DNA of 64,000 bases. Source: Mucilaginibacter ginsenosidivorax. GTDB lineage: Bacteria > Bacteroidota > Bacteroidia > Sphingobacteriales > Sphingobacteriaceae. Location of the stretch: positions 496,001 to 560,000 of the forward strand of contig NZ_CP042437.1 of NCBI RefSeq assembly GCF_007971525.1. The letters are read 5' to 3'. The stretch's first letter is position 1; every line of letters starts with the position of its first letter. A model generated the notes under the pieces. It was not told where the DNA came from. It did no database searches and worked only from the letters and a program-made list of their open reading frames with translations. Shown here piece after piece: positions 54,655 to 62,545 of this stretch. A program made the position numbers and the translations under genes.

Positions 54655-56100
54655 CTACAACAATGGCGATAAAAGCCTGATGAGCTTTTCGGGCAGTTGT
54701 TTAAACAGGGTACGTTTGGCCCAGGTTTTAGGGTTAATTTTAACGGCATCTTTAATATCCGCGTAAAAAGCATCGCTTAACTGGCCGGCTATTGTATCGT
54801 CATATATCATGCTGTTCACTTCAAAATTAAGTTCAAAACTCCGGTGATCCATATTGGCGGTGCCAACAATGGCCAGTTGCCCATCGGCAACTATGGTTTT
54901 GGCGTGTACAAATCCTTTGCGATACAGGTAAATTTCGACACCTGCCTCTAAAATCTCGCCATAATACGACCGGGCTGCGGCGTTTACCAATGCCGAGTCG
55001 GACTTGCCCGGAACCAGTAGTTTAACCTTAACGCCGCTACGCGCGGCTACATTAAGTGCATCAAGGATACTTTCACCGGGGATAAAATATGGCGAGGTGA
55101 TCAGCAGTTCCTCTTCGGCCATACCAATGGCCTGGATGAGCGAGAACATGATAGTAGGTATATCCGAATCGGGGCCGCTGGCGGCAATTTGCACTACGGC
55201 CTGCCCTTTGTCGCTTTTGGTTGAGCAGAAGAAATTCTTCTCTAAAGCCAGTTTTTTACCCGAGCTAAAATTCCAATCGCAGATAAAAAGGTATTGCAAA
55301 TAATATACGCCGGGGCCATTGATGCGCACATGCGTATCCCGCCAGTAAAGTTTCTTTTTGCTGCCGTTGTTAATATACCTGTCGCTTACATTTATGCCCC
55401 CTACAAAACCTGTGCAGCCATCAATTACGATGATTTTGCGATGGTCGCGGTAATTAGTACGGTTGGATAGTGCTATAAACAGGATCTTGTAAAAAGGGTA
55501 AGCCTCCACCCCTCCGGCTATTAATTCGGGTACCAGGGTGTGGCGTATGGAGCGGCTGCCAAAATCATCATAAATGAAACGCACTTTAACACCCTCGGAA
55601 GCCTTTTGAATCAGGATGTCTTTTATCTGGTTGCCAATGTTATCATCCTCATAAATGTAATATTCCATGTGGATGTGGTGCCTGGCATTTTTTAAGGCAG
55701 TTATTACATCGGGGAATTTCTCCTCGCCGTTAATGTAAAGCTTAACATCGTTATTACAGGTTAGCGGGCTATTATCATTCAGCAGCATACGGGTAAGCTT
55801 TTTATAGCCTTTTAACTCTTCTTCCCCGCTATTCCAACTTCTTTCCGATTCCTGTATCACCTGTTCACGAATCTCGGCCAATAGCTTGCTGTCGCTTACT
55901 ATTTTTTTGGAGTACAGTTTATTTTTCCGGTAATTGGCACCCACGGCAAAGTAAATAACCATACCAACAACCGGCATAAGGATGGTAATAAGCAAGTACG
56001 CGAAAGTTTTAGTTGCCGAGCGGATATCATATAATATACGCAAACAAACAAAAACAACCAGGATAACATAAATGCCAATTGCGGGTAAATACCAGTTCAT
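54655..56100 (-). CDS. cls: Cardiolipin synthase (phospholipase D family)
   Basis: 481 residues. Two N-terminal membrane helices (about 4-26, 33-53), then two PLD domains with HKD motifs: DHRKIIVIDG (near 220) and VHAKTIVADGQLAIVGTANMD (near 398). It joins two phosphatidylglycerol molecules to cardiolipin at the inner membrane. The stop directly abuts that of the DUF4249 gene. The upstream YdjM-like gene ends 2 nt before its start, so they share a transcript. Confidence 0.95.
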   Translation of the reverse strand: MNWYLPAIGIYVILVVFVCLRILYDIRSATKTFAYLLITILMPVVGMVIYFAVGANYRKNKLYSKKIVSDSKLLAEIREQVIQESERSWNSGEEELKGYKKLTRMLLNDNSPLTCNNDVKLYINGEEKFPDVITALKNARHHIHMEYYIYEDDNIGNQIKDILIQKASEGVKVRFIYDDFGSRSIRHTLVPELIAGGVEAYPFYKILFIALSNRTNYRDHRKIIVIDGCTGFVGGINVSDRYINNGSKKKLYWRDTHVRINGPGVYYLQYLFICDWNFSSGKKLALEKNFFCSTKSDKGQAVVQIAASGPDSDIPTIMFSLIQAIGMAEEELLITSPYFIPGESILDALNVAARSGVKVKLLVPGKSDSALVNAAARSYYGEILEAGVEIYLYRKGFVHAKTIVADGQLAIVGTANMDHRSFELNFEVNSMIYDDTIAGQLSDAFYADIKDAVKINPKTWAKRTLFKQLPEKLIRLLSPLL

Positions 56101-56102
56101 TG

Positions 56103-57146
56103 CTAAATTTTGTGATTAGGTTTATTTTCGATAACTGATTTGCCCAGTATTCGCTTAACGTAAATTTTAAGCGCATGACCGTTCCAGCCGCTCAGGCGAC
56201 CTTTTTGCAGCAGCATAGCCTGGTTTTTACCGGCAATTAGCGGGTAACTAAACGCAAACTGCGCATCGGCAACTGCCCAGCCCTGTACCTGCCCAAACCG
56301 CAACACGTTGATATTGATATCATTTCCCGCTTTGGTTATAGTGTAGTATTTGTCGGAAAACGTAACCAGGCTATTTACTACGTTTTTGTTTTGAACGCCA
56401 TTTAATAACGAATCATTTTTAGCATGGAATTGATACGCAATACCGTTGGCATTACCATCAAATACCGAACTATATGCCGTGTTATAACCATTGTTTACCG
56501 GTGCAACAATGTACCAAAGCATGCTGGTAAAGGGCGCTGGTGTAATTAAGTAGCCAGGTTGAACCCCATCTTTTTTCAATGTTGCCTGTACCCTGCCGCT
56601 TATGTACAACTTACTAAACACAGCTAAGCATAAATATAGCCCGGAAAGTGCAATAGCTACAAAAGCCCATTTCGCGCGGCCCTGATAACGGATATTTTTA
56701 AAAACCAAAACTACAAAGGCTACAAGCAAGCCTGTGGTAAATAAAGGATCGGCCACATAAAGCAGGTTAACCGAAAACCGTTGATGGCTAAACGGTTCCA
56801 GCAGGCCGGTACCGTAGGCATTACAGGTATCCAGCAAATCGTGCAGCATTAATTGCAGGCAAAAAAACAGGGCCAGGGTTACAAACGGCACATAAACCTT
56901 ATGATGTATCCGCCGAACCAAAAAAGCTAAGGCCAGGCCAACAACTAACGCGAAAACTAAGGAATGGGTTATACCACGATGAGCCAAAAGCGCCTGTTCG
57001 GGAGAGAGAAACAAAGCCCCGGCACTATCAATATCGGGCAGGCTTTGGGCTATCGCTCCCCACATCAGCGCTTGCTTGCCCAATTTTTTACCCAATACAA
57101 GTTCGCCAATGCAGGCGCCTAAAGTAATATGGGTAACTGAATCCAT
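56103..57146 (-). CDS. YdjM-like (DUF457) membrane-bound metal-dependent hydrolase
   Basis: 347 residues. The metal-binding motifs of the family are present: the start MDSVTHITLGACIGELVLG, PDIDS, and LLAHRGITHSLVFA with paired His. About four membrane helices in the N-terminal half (60-190), then a soluble C-terminal part (about 200-340). Its substrate is not known. First gene of a pair with cardiolipin synthase (2-nt gap). Confidence 0.88.
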   Translation of the reverse strand: MDSVTHITLGACIGELVLGKKLGKQALMWGAIAQSLPDIDSAGALFLSPEQALLAHRGITHSLVFALVVGLALAFLVRRIHHKVYVPFVTLALFFCLQLMLHDLLDTCNAYGTGLLEPFSHQRFSVNLLYVADPLFTTGLLVAFVVLVFKNIRYQGRAKWAFVAIALSGLYLCLAVFSKLYISGRVQATLKKDGVQPGYLITPAPFTSMLWYIVAPVNNGYNTAYSSVFDGNANGIAYQFHAKNDSLLNGVQNKNVVNSLVTFSDKYYTITKAGNDININVLRFGQVQGWAVADAQFAFSYPLIAGKNQAMLLQKGRLSGWNGHALKIYVKRILGKSVIENKPNHKI

Positions 57147-57224
57147 TGGCCGGTTTTATATTTTGTTTTGATAATGATTTTTCGCAGATATTGTTTGCGG
57201 CTTATTAATTATTTGTATTGGTTG

Positions 57225-58286
57225 CTATCCAACCAAATGTTTAATTACCGGCACCTTGCTCATGCCATATACCAACAGCCACGACAGTAAAAAGCAAACA
57301 AAAGCTATTAAAAGAATACTTACCACCGGGTTAAAAATGGTAAAATTGATATCGTTTAAATCAAATATGTTTAGCACCAGGGCATGGCTTAAGTAAATGC
57401 CCAGGGTATATTTACCGGCATTATTACAAACGCGTTTCACCGTAGCATTAAGTTTTACTTTGGTGTATTTGGCTATCAAAAAAGCGCATGTGGCCAACGC
57501 AACAACAAAAGGGCCTACCGGCTCATAAAAGAAGGTTTTAAGCTCATGATCTTTTACCTGCAAATAGTAAGTACCCCAGCTAATTAAAGCCACCAGGGCT
57601 ACGAACACAAGTGCAGCAATGTACGGCAACACCCGTAAGTTGAACCGCTTGTAAGTGAGGTAATGCCCTAATACCAGGTAGCCAATATAGCCTGTAAAAT
57701 TATGAAGATCGACAGCGGTATTAAAGATGCTCAGATATGGTGTGGCCAACAGCATCGCCAAAAACCAGATCACCAAAAAATACAATATTTCCTTTTCGGT
57801 AGCATGCTGTACAAACTTACTTAAAACAGGAATAAACAGGTACAGCCCTATTAACAGGTACACATACCATAAATGATAATAAGCTCCTGATTTTAATTGA
57901 TGTAAAACAAATTTCACATCCGGCCACAAATGACCGGTAAACGTAAACTCCTCGTTATACAGCCGGTAGGCAACATAAACCAGGCTCCAGAACAAAAAAG
58001 GAAGAATGAGCCTGCCAATCCGCTTTTTCAAAAAGTCGCCCAACTCATACTCACGATGCAGCAATAACGCCCCGGTTATCATCACAAAAACCGGCACCGC
58101 AAAACGTACCAGCGCGTTGTAAACATCGCCGGTAAGCCAGTTGAATAACGGCACACTTTTATAGCCAAAGAGCAAGGGCGAAGCAGTATGTAACACAATA
58201 ACGGCAAACATGCTGATCAGCCGCAAATTATTTATCCATTCAATGTTGTGATCTTTATTGTTTACAACCGCTTCGCTAAATTTCAT
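57225..58286 (-). CDS. Acyltransferase-3 family membrane protein
   Basis: 353 residues with about ten membrane helices. It begins IEWINNLRLISMFAVIVLHT with the conserved His in the first helix, and has the R..R..LPFLFW motif (KKRIGRLILPFLFW) near 90-100 and the LGHYLTYKR loop. These proteins transfer acyl (often acetyl) groups to cell-surface polysaccharides. A likely promoter lies at 58343-58350. Confidence 0.92.
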   Translation of the reverse strand: MKFSEAVVNNKDHNIEWINNLRLISMFAVIVLHTASPLLFGYKSVPLFNWLTGDVYNALVRFAVPVFVMITGALLLHREYELGDFLKKRIGRLILPFLFWSLVYVAYRLYNEEFTFTGHLWPDVKFVLHQLKSGAYYHLWYVYLLIGLYLFIPVLSKFVQHATEKEILYFLVIWFLAMLLATPYLSIFNTAVDLHNFTGYIGYLVLGHYLTYKRFNLRVLPYIAALVFVALVALISWGTYYLQVKDHELKTFFYEPVGPFVVALATCAFLIAKYTKVKLNATVKRVCNNAGKYTLGIYLSHALVLNIFDLNDINFTIFNPVVSILLIAFVCFLLSWLLVYGMSKVPVIKHLVG

Positions 58287-58342
58287 TGGCTAAACTTATA
58301 CAATATTTTGATTTTGCAGTAAGGGTTTCGTTAATAGGCGAC

Positions 58343-58350
58343 CAAATTTA
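58343..58350 (-). promoter_or_regulatory. Likely -7 box of the acyltransferase gene
   Basis: TAAATTTG on the minus strand matches TAnnTTTG, 57 nt upstream of the ATG. No -33 match is seen. Confidence 0.4.
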
Positions 58351-58437
58351 GATTTTTATAGTTTTGATTGGTTACCATTATCACATATGCGTTTCGTCCT
58401 GGGAACAAATCACTTTTAAAAACTTGATGTAGAAAGA

Positions 58438-58846
58438 AGGTAACCCCTACGGGGCAAAAAGCACATTGGACATTTATTACAAACGGGTAGCCTCTACGAG
58501 GCACAATACTAAGAGGCTGTCTAAATTTGATTTAGATTACTTAAAGATCATTGCCGTTGACTTTAGTCAACGGAATAATGGCTGAAAGGTGAGTGGCTTT
58601 AGCCAAAGTCCGCTTGAATAATTTGGCTAAAGCCAGCAATTATAATTTTTTTACCGTTGACTGAAGTCAACGGCAATGAATAATTTCCGTTTTTAGACAG
58701 ATTCTAACAACCTGTAAATAAATAGCAAGATTTTAAAAAAAAAGTGAATTTTTTTTTGAGGACGAGACAAGGCGCTTGCCTCGTAGAGGCTACCCGTTTG
58801 TAGAATAAAACGTCTAAAATTCTTTTATGCCCCGTAGGGGCTACCT
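58438..58846. repeat. Nested inverted-repeat element
   Basis: Five pairs of arms sit inside one another. From outside in: (1) 58438-58456 (AGGTAACCCCTACGGGGCA) with 58828-58846; (2) 58480-58503 (ACGGGTAGCCTCTACGAGGCA) with about 58777-58800; (3) AGGCTGTCTAAA near 58514 with TTTTTAGACAGATTCT near 58690; (4) CATTGCCGTTGACTTTAGTC (58549 on) with 58651-58678; (5) TGGCTTTAGCCAAA near 58594 with TTTGGCTAAAGCCA near 58622. No ORF lies within. Each pair looks like a separate palindromic repeat family. Confidence 0.85.
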
Positions 58847-58921
58847 ATCTCAACATTAAAAGCTATTGCATGAGGTAATAAGTTTAAGCGCGATTTCCCT
58901 GCTTCATCTTTCCTAAAACAT

Positions 58922-58929
58922 TATCTTTG
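58922..58929 (+). promoter_or_regulatory. -7 box of the small secreted protein gene
   Basis: TATCTTTG is a full TAnnTTTG match. Transcription would start near 58935-58937, at or just after an ATG at 58934, so I place translation start at the next in-frame ATG (58949). Confidence 0.5.
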
Positions 58930-58948
58930 CCCCATGCTGTCCAGGTTA

Positions 58949-59269
58949 ATGAAATCGTTATTGGTAGTTACCTTGTTTTTCGCTTTACACTTAAGCGGAC
59001 CAGGACAGGTACGCGCTTATACCGGCAAACAAGACAGCAATAAAGCGAGTGTTAAACAAAACACCCGCCATGACCAATTAATTGCCGAGACAGGTACCGA
59101 AATTAATGCACCGCTATTACAGGTTACGGTACATCCGGCAGCTTTTTTTAGTGCTATTGAGCTGGGTGCACCTTACACGCTTGCAAGGCTTAACATTAGC
59201 CAGGCTTCAAATGTGCCGCCGTCCCGGTTTTACCGGCTCATCCTTTTCCCCTTTCATGGTTTCTGGTAA
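58949..59269 (+). CDS. Small secreted protein of unknown function
   Basis: 106 residues from the ATG at 58949 (an in-frame ATG at 58934 adds five residues). A signal peptide is at about 1-24 (SLLVVTLFFALHLSGPGQVRA). The mature part is Asn/Ser-rich, then ends with hydrophobic FYRLILFPFHGFW. No family is recognised. It lies 75 nt before the next small gene in the same direction, so both may be on one transcript. Confidence 0.6.
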   Translation: MKSLLVVTLFFALHLSGPGQVRAYTGKQDSNKASVKQNTRHDQLIAETGTEINAPLLQVTVHPAAFFSAIELGAPYTLARLNISQASNVPPSRFYRLILFPFHGFW

Positions 59270-59344
59270 ATCCATGCTGATCTAATTTTTTTTAATTCTT
59301 CGCGTTTATTACAGCGCGTATTTATTCAATTTTAATTATCAAGC

Positions 59345-59806
59345 ATGAACCATATAACGGAAAATGCCCTGGTTGCGGGCACCCTATTAGCTGTATTTAT
59401 TATCCCGGTAGTGATCATCACCCGCCGGTCAAAACAAAAACGATTTGCGGCGCTAAACCAGCGCCTGCAGGCAATTGCAAATGAACACCACCTCAGTTTA
59501 AGCCGGTCGGAATTCATCGGCAATAAAATCATAGGCTGGGCGCAATCGGGCAAAGCCTTGCTTTTTGGAACTCAGGAAACCCTCACTGTAAACGATCTGA
59601 ATAACGCTACCCGCTGCTATGTTTTAAAAAGCATGAATGGCACGGCGGTAAAATCAATCATTTTGCAAATTGCCGACCAGGCAAACCGGCAGCTTTGCAG
59701 CATACCATTTTACCAGCAATTTATTGACAATGAACTAAAGCTAAAACAACTGGAAACCCAGGCAAAAGACTGGGAGCAACTGCTAAACAGCCAGTTTCAA
59801 AAATAA
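59345..59806 (+). CDS. Small membrane-anchored protein of unknown function
   Basis: 153 residues. One membrane helix at about 8-28 (ALVAGTLLAVFIIPVVIITR), then a positively charged stretch and a mixed soluble domain with a helical end (NELKLKQLETQAKDWEQLLN). No family is recognised. A perfect bidirectional terminator follows (59817-59858). Confidence 0.7.
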   Translation: MNHITENALVAGTLLAVFIIPVVIITRRSKQKRFAALNQRLQAIANEHHLSLSRSEFIGNKIIGWAQSGKALLFGTQETLTVNDLNNATRCYVLKSMNGTAVKSIILQIADQANRQLCSIPFYQQFIDNELKLKQLETQAKDWEQLLNSQFQK

Positions 59807-59816
59807 CTTATCCATT

Positions 59817-59858
59817 AAAGAATTAAGCCCCGACAAATTAGCCGGGGCTTAATTCTTT
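59817..59858. terminator. Shared bidirectional terminator
   Basis: AAAGAATTAAGCCCCG (59817-59832) pairs perfectly over 16 bp with 59843-59858 around a 10-nt loop. T runs are present on both strands. It serves the + strand gene ending at 59806 and the minus-strand receptor gene ending at 59862. Confidence 0.88.
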
Positions 59859-59861
59859 CTT

Positions 59862-62300
59862 TTAGTTCTTAACCCTGTTTTGCTCGCTTTCGGCACCATT
59901 CGCGTCGTGTTTGCGCAGGCCGGCAATGGTTTTACCAAAACGATAACTTAATGACAGCGCTATGTTACGACTGTCGGAAAGATTAGTCCAGTTGGCGCGG
60001 GTATTTGCCAGGTTGTTAATAACACCGCCGCCATTGAATGTATAAAAAATATCATTGGCCACCAGGCTAAGGGTGAACGATGGCGAAAACTTTTTAGATA
60101 CAGAAGCATTAACACGCCCCCTGCTTACCGTTACAAACTGGGCGTTAGTTACTCTGCTTTGATAGCCACCATCCAGTTGGGTTGTCCAATCATGGGGCAG
60201 CTTAAACTTGAATACCGGCCTTATAAAAAAGTATGTTCCCTGCGTATTTAAGGTGCCGGTATAAAACCCGCTTACGGAGTGAATATTGGAAACCCTTGAA
60301 TATAGGTGAAAATTAAGCCATTTAGCAAGATCGAAACCGGCATCGGCTGCTATGCCCTTTACCGTTATACTGCCTAAATTGCCTGGCCTGCTATAATAAA
60401 TACCATTTACTATCTCAATAGTTTCGTTTACATCGTCCTGCGTATTGCTGTAGTTTAGGGTTACCGTAACGTTTTTACAGTTATAGGCCAGTTCAATGTT
60501 GTTGGTATACGATGGCTTAAGGAATGGATTACCGGTATAATAAGTAAACTTATCCAACGGCGATAAAAATGGATTTAAATCCTCGTAGTACGGCCTGTCA
60601 ATCCGTCGTCCATAATTCAGACTGATGCTTTGGCTGCCTGCTGTGTCCAGTTTATATTGCAGATAAACGGTTGGAAACAAGCCATTATAATTTCGCTTAA
60701 ATGTCGAATCGGATTTCTGCACATTGCCCAACTGGTGGCCGTTTGATGTAGTATTTTCAAACCTTAAGCCGGCTTGGGCCGAAAATCGTTTCCAGTCTTT
60801 ACTTGTATTGATATAGGCGGCGTTTATTTGTTCTTTGTAAATAAAGTGGTTGGTTTTACCATAATCGGGGTTGGTTACATTGTTGATGGTATAAAAGTAG
60901 TTGGCAATATTATCGGTTTGTGTATTACTGATTTTAAGCCCGGCTTCCAGTTTAATACCGTTATTTAAAGGATGTGTATAATCTGTTTTGGCAGAATAGA
61001 TGTGGATATTTTCGGGCAGGTTACCGGTAAGCAGGTCGTTACTTATCTCTGTTCCATCCGGTAAATAGCCTGTATTTAAGAACGATTGCTTTGTGCTGTT
61101 GTCGTAGTTCAAATAATCAAGGTCGACCGTAAGCTCCTGCCCTTTTTTGTTATACTGATGGCGGTAATTAAGATTTACATTGCCGTTTTTAAAGTTAATA
61201 TGCTCCTTATTGTCGGCTACAATAGTCGAATCCAACACGTTAGCCGCATCCAATAATTTGCTGGTGTTACGGGTATTGATATCGCCGGGATTCAACAAGC
61301 CAAATAGATTAATGCCGATGGTAGTTTTATCAGATACATAATAGTCGGCCCCAAGCCTTAGGTTCAGGTTTTTTGTTTGCCTGCGGATAAATGAGTGCTG
61401 CAAAAAATTGGAGGCCGGGCTGCCATCATCGTTTAAAAAGTATCTGTTAATAACCAGGTCATTAAACGAATTAAAAGTACTATAGGCCAGGTTGCCAAAT
61501 ACATTGATTTTGTTGTCCCTGAAATTAAAATTAAAACTGTTGATGGTTTTACCGTACTTACCTTGCGTATAATTCATGTTAAGGCCACCGTTAAAGCCTT
61601 TCGCTTTATTTCTTTTTATGCGGATGTTGATTACGCCGCCATTCCCGGCGGCATCGTATTTAGCCGGCGGATTGGTCATTAGTTCAACCTGGTCGATAGT
61701 TGACGCCGGTAACGAGCGCAGGTAGTTTTGCAGATCCGTTCCCGATAAGTAGGTAGGCTTGTCGTCGATATAAATTTTAACGCTACCGCTGCCGTTAAGG
61801 CTGATCCCCCCATTCTGATCGACGATTACGCCAGGCGATTTATCAAGCACATCCATAGCCGTATTGCCACCATTACCAATCATGGCATCTACGTTTACAA
61901 CAGTGCGGTCAATTTTGTGCTCAACCAACTGCTTTTGGCCAACAACGGCTACTTCTTTTAATTCTTTACCGGCAAGCTGCAAAATAACATCCGGCAGCGC
62001 CACATCTTTTTCAAACTTTAAAGGCGCACTTTTATAATTTTGATAACCTATCATGCTAACAGTTATCTTGTATTGTCCGGCTTTTACATTCTTAAAAACA
62101 TAACCACCAATGGCATCGGCCACGCTGGTTTTTACCAGTGCCGAATCGGCAAGCTTGTATAAATAAACTGTAGCACCATCCAGCGGCCTGGCGTCGTTGC
62201 TTTTAATTTTACCTGTTATCGTTATCAAATTCTGGGCATTAGCTAATGTTGGGGCAATAAAAAGCCAGGCGGCTAAAAAAGCAGCAATTTTTAGTTTCAT
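59862..62300 (-). CDS. TonB-dependent receptor-like outer membrane beta-barrel protein
   Basis: 812 residues. Signal peptide about 1-22, carboxypeptidase-regulatory domain about 25-110 (ITGKIKSNDARPLDGATVYL), plug about 120-230 (GGISLNGSGSVKIYIDDKPT, DQVELMTNPPAKYDAAGNGG), then a barrel of the OMP_b-brl_3 type. It lacks the SusC signature and is not paired with a SusD or DUF4249 gene. The M56 peptidase gene lies 245 nt upstream on the same strand; such receptors often sit beside BlaR1/M56 genes in this group. Ligand unknown. Confidence 0.92.
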   Translation of the reverse strand: MKLKIAAFLAAWLFIAPTLANAQNLITITGKIKSNDARPLDGATVYLYKLADSALVKTSVADAIGGYVFKNVKAGQYKITVSMIGYQNYKSAPLKFEKDVALPDVILQLAGKELKEVAVVGQKQLVEHKIDRTVVNVDAMIGNGGNTAMDVLDKSPGVIVDQNGGISLNGSGSVKIYIDDKPTYLSGTDLQNYLRSLPASTIDQVELMTNPPAKYDAAGNGGVINIRIKRNKAKGFNGGLNMNYTQGKYGKTINSFNFNFRDNKINVFGNLAYSTFNSFNDLVINRYFLNDDGSPASNFLQHSFIRRQTKNLNLRLGADYYVSDKTTIGINLFGLLNPGDINTRNTSKLLDAANVLDSTIVADNKEHINFKNGNVNLNYRHQYNKKGQELTVDLDYLNYDNSTKQSFLNTGYLPDGTEISNDLLTGNLPENIHIYSAKTDYTHPLNNGIKLEAGLKISNTQTDNIANYFYTINNVTNPDYGKTNHFIYKEQINAAYINTSKDWKRFSAQAGLRFENTTSNGHQLGNVQKSDSTFKRNYNGLFPTVYLQYKLDTAGSQSISLNYGRRIDRPYYEDLNPFLSPLDKFTYYTGNPFLKPSYTNNIELAYNCKNVTVTLNYSNTQDDVNETIEIVNGIYYSRPGNLGSITVKGIAADAGFDLAKWLNFHLYSRVSNIHSVSGFYTGTLNTQGTYFFIRPVFKFKLPHDWTTQLDGGYQSRVTNAQFVTVSRGRVNASVSKKFSPSFTLSLVANDIFYTFNGGGVINNLANTRANWTNLSDSRNIALSLSYRFGKTIAGLRKHDANGAESEQNRVKN

Positions 62301-62545
62301 ATTGATGTGTGTTAGGAGGTTTCTTTTAGGTCGATCTGTTATTTAATCTTAATATTTTTCAAATTTTGGGCATGGCAATTTCCGTTAGCCTGTTTAGGGT
62401 TGGTTAAAATTCATGCAGTCAGGATAATTTAGTGTTAAGTCAACAGTACTAAGCGGTAAGTCTAAAGTTGATTTTTTTCTTCTTTGACTTGGAACTTAAG
62501 ACTTTTGGCTAAAGGCTATCCGTCAATTTATCGATGACACAACAC
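62301..62545. other. Gap between M56 peptidase and TonB receptor
   Basis: 245 nt. It holds a degenerate AAGTC/GACTT word cluster at about 62433-62515 (TTAAGTCAACAG, TAAGTCTAAAG, GACTTGGAACTTAAGACT), of the same style as the other short-word repeats. No promoter box was found. Confidence 0.4.

Larger units (their letters stand above)
58287..58921. other. Gap between acyltransferase and small secreted protein
   Basis: About 635 nt, mostly the nested repeat element. No gene is supported. Confidence 0.5.

Noticed and set aside
58438..58846. An insertion sequence
   Set aside because: There are inverted repeats but no transposase frame on either strand; a non-coding repeat element is the better call.
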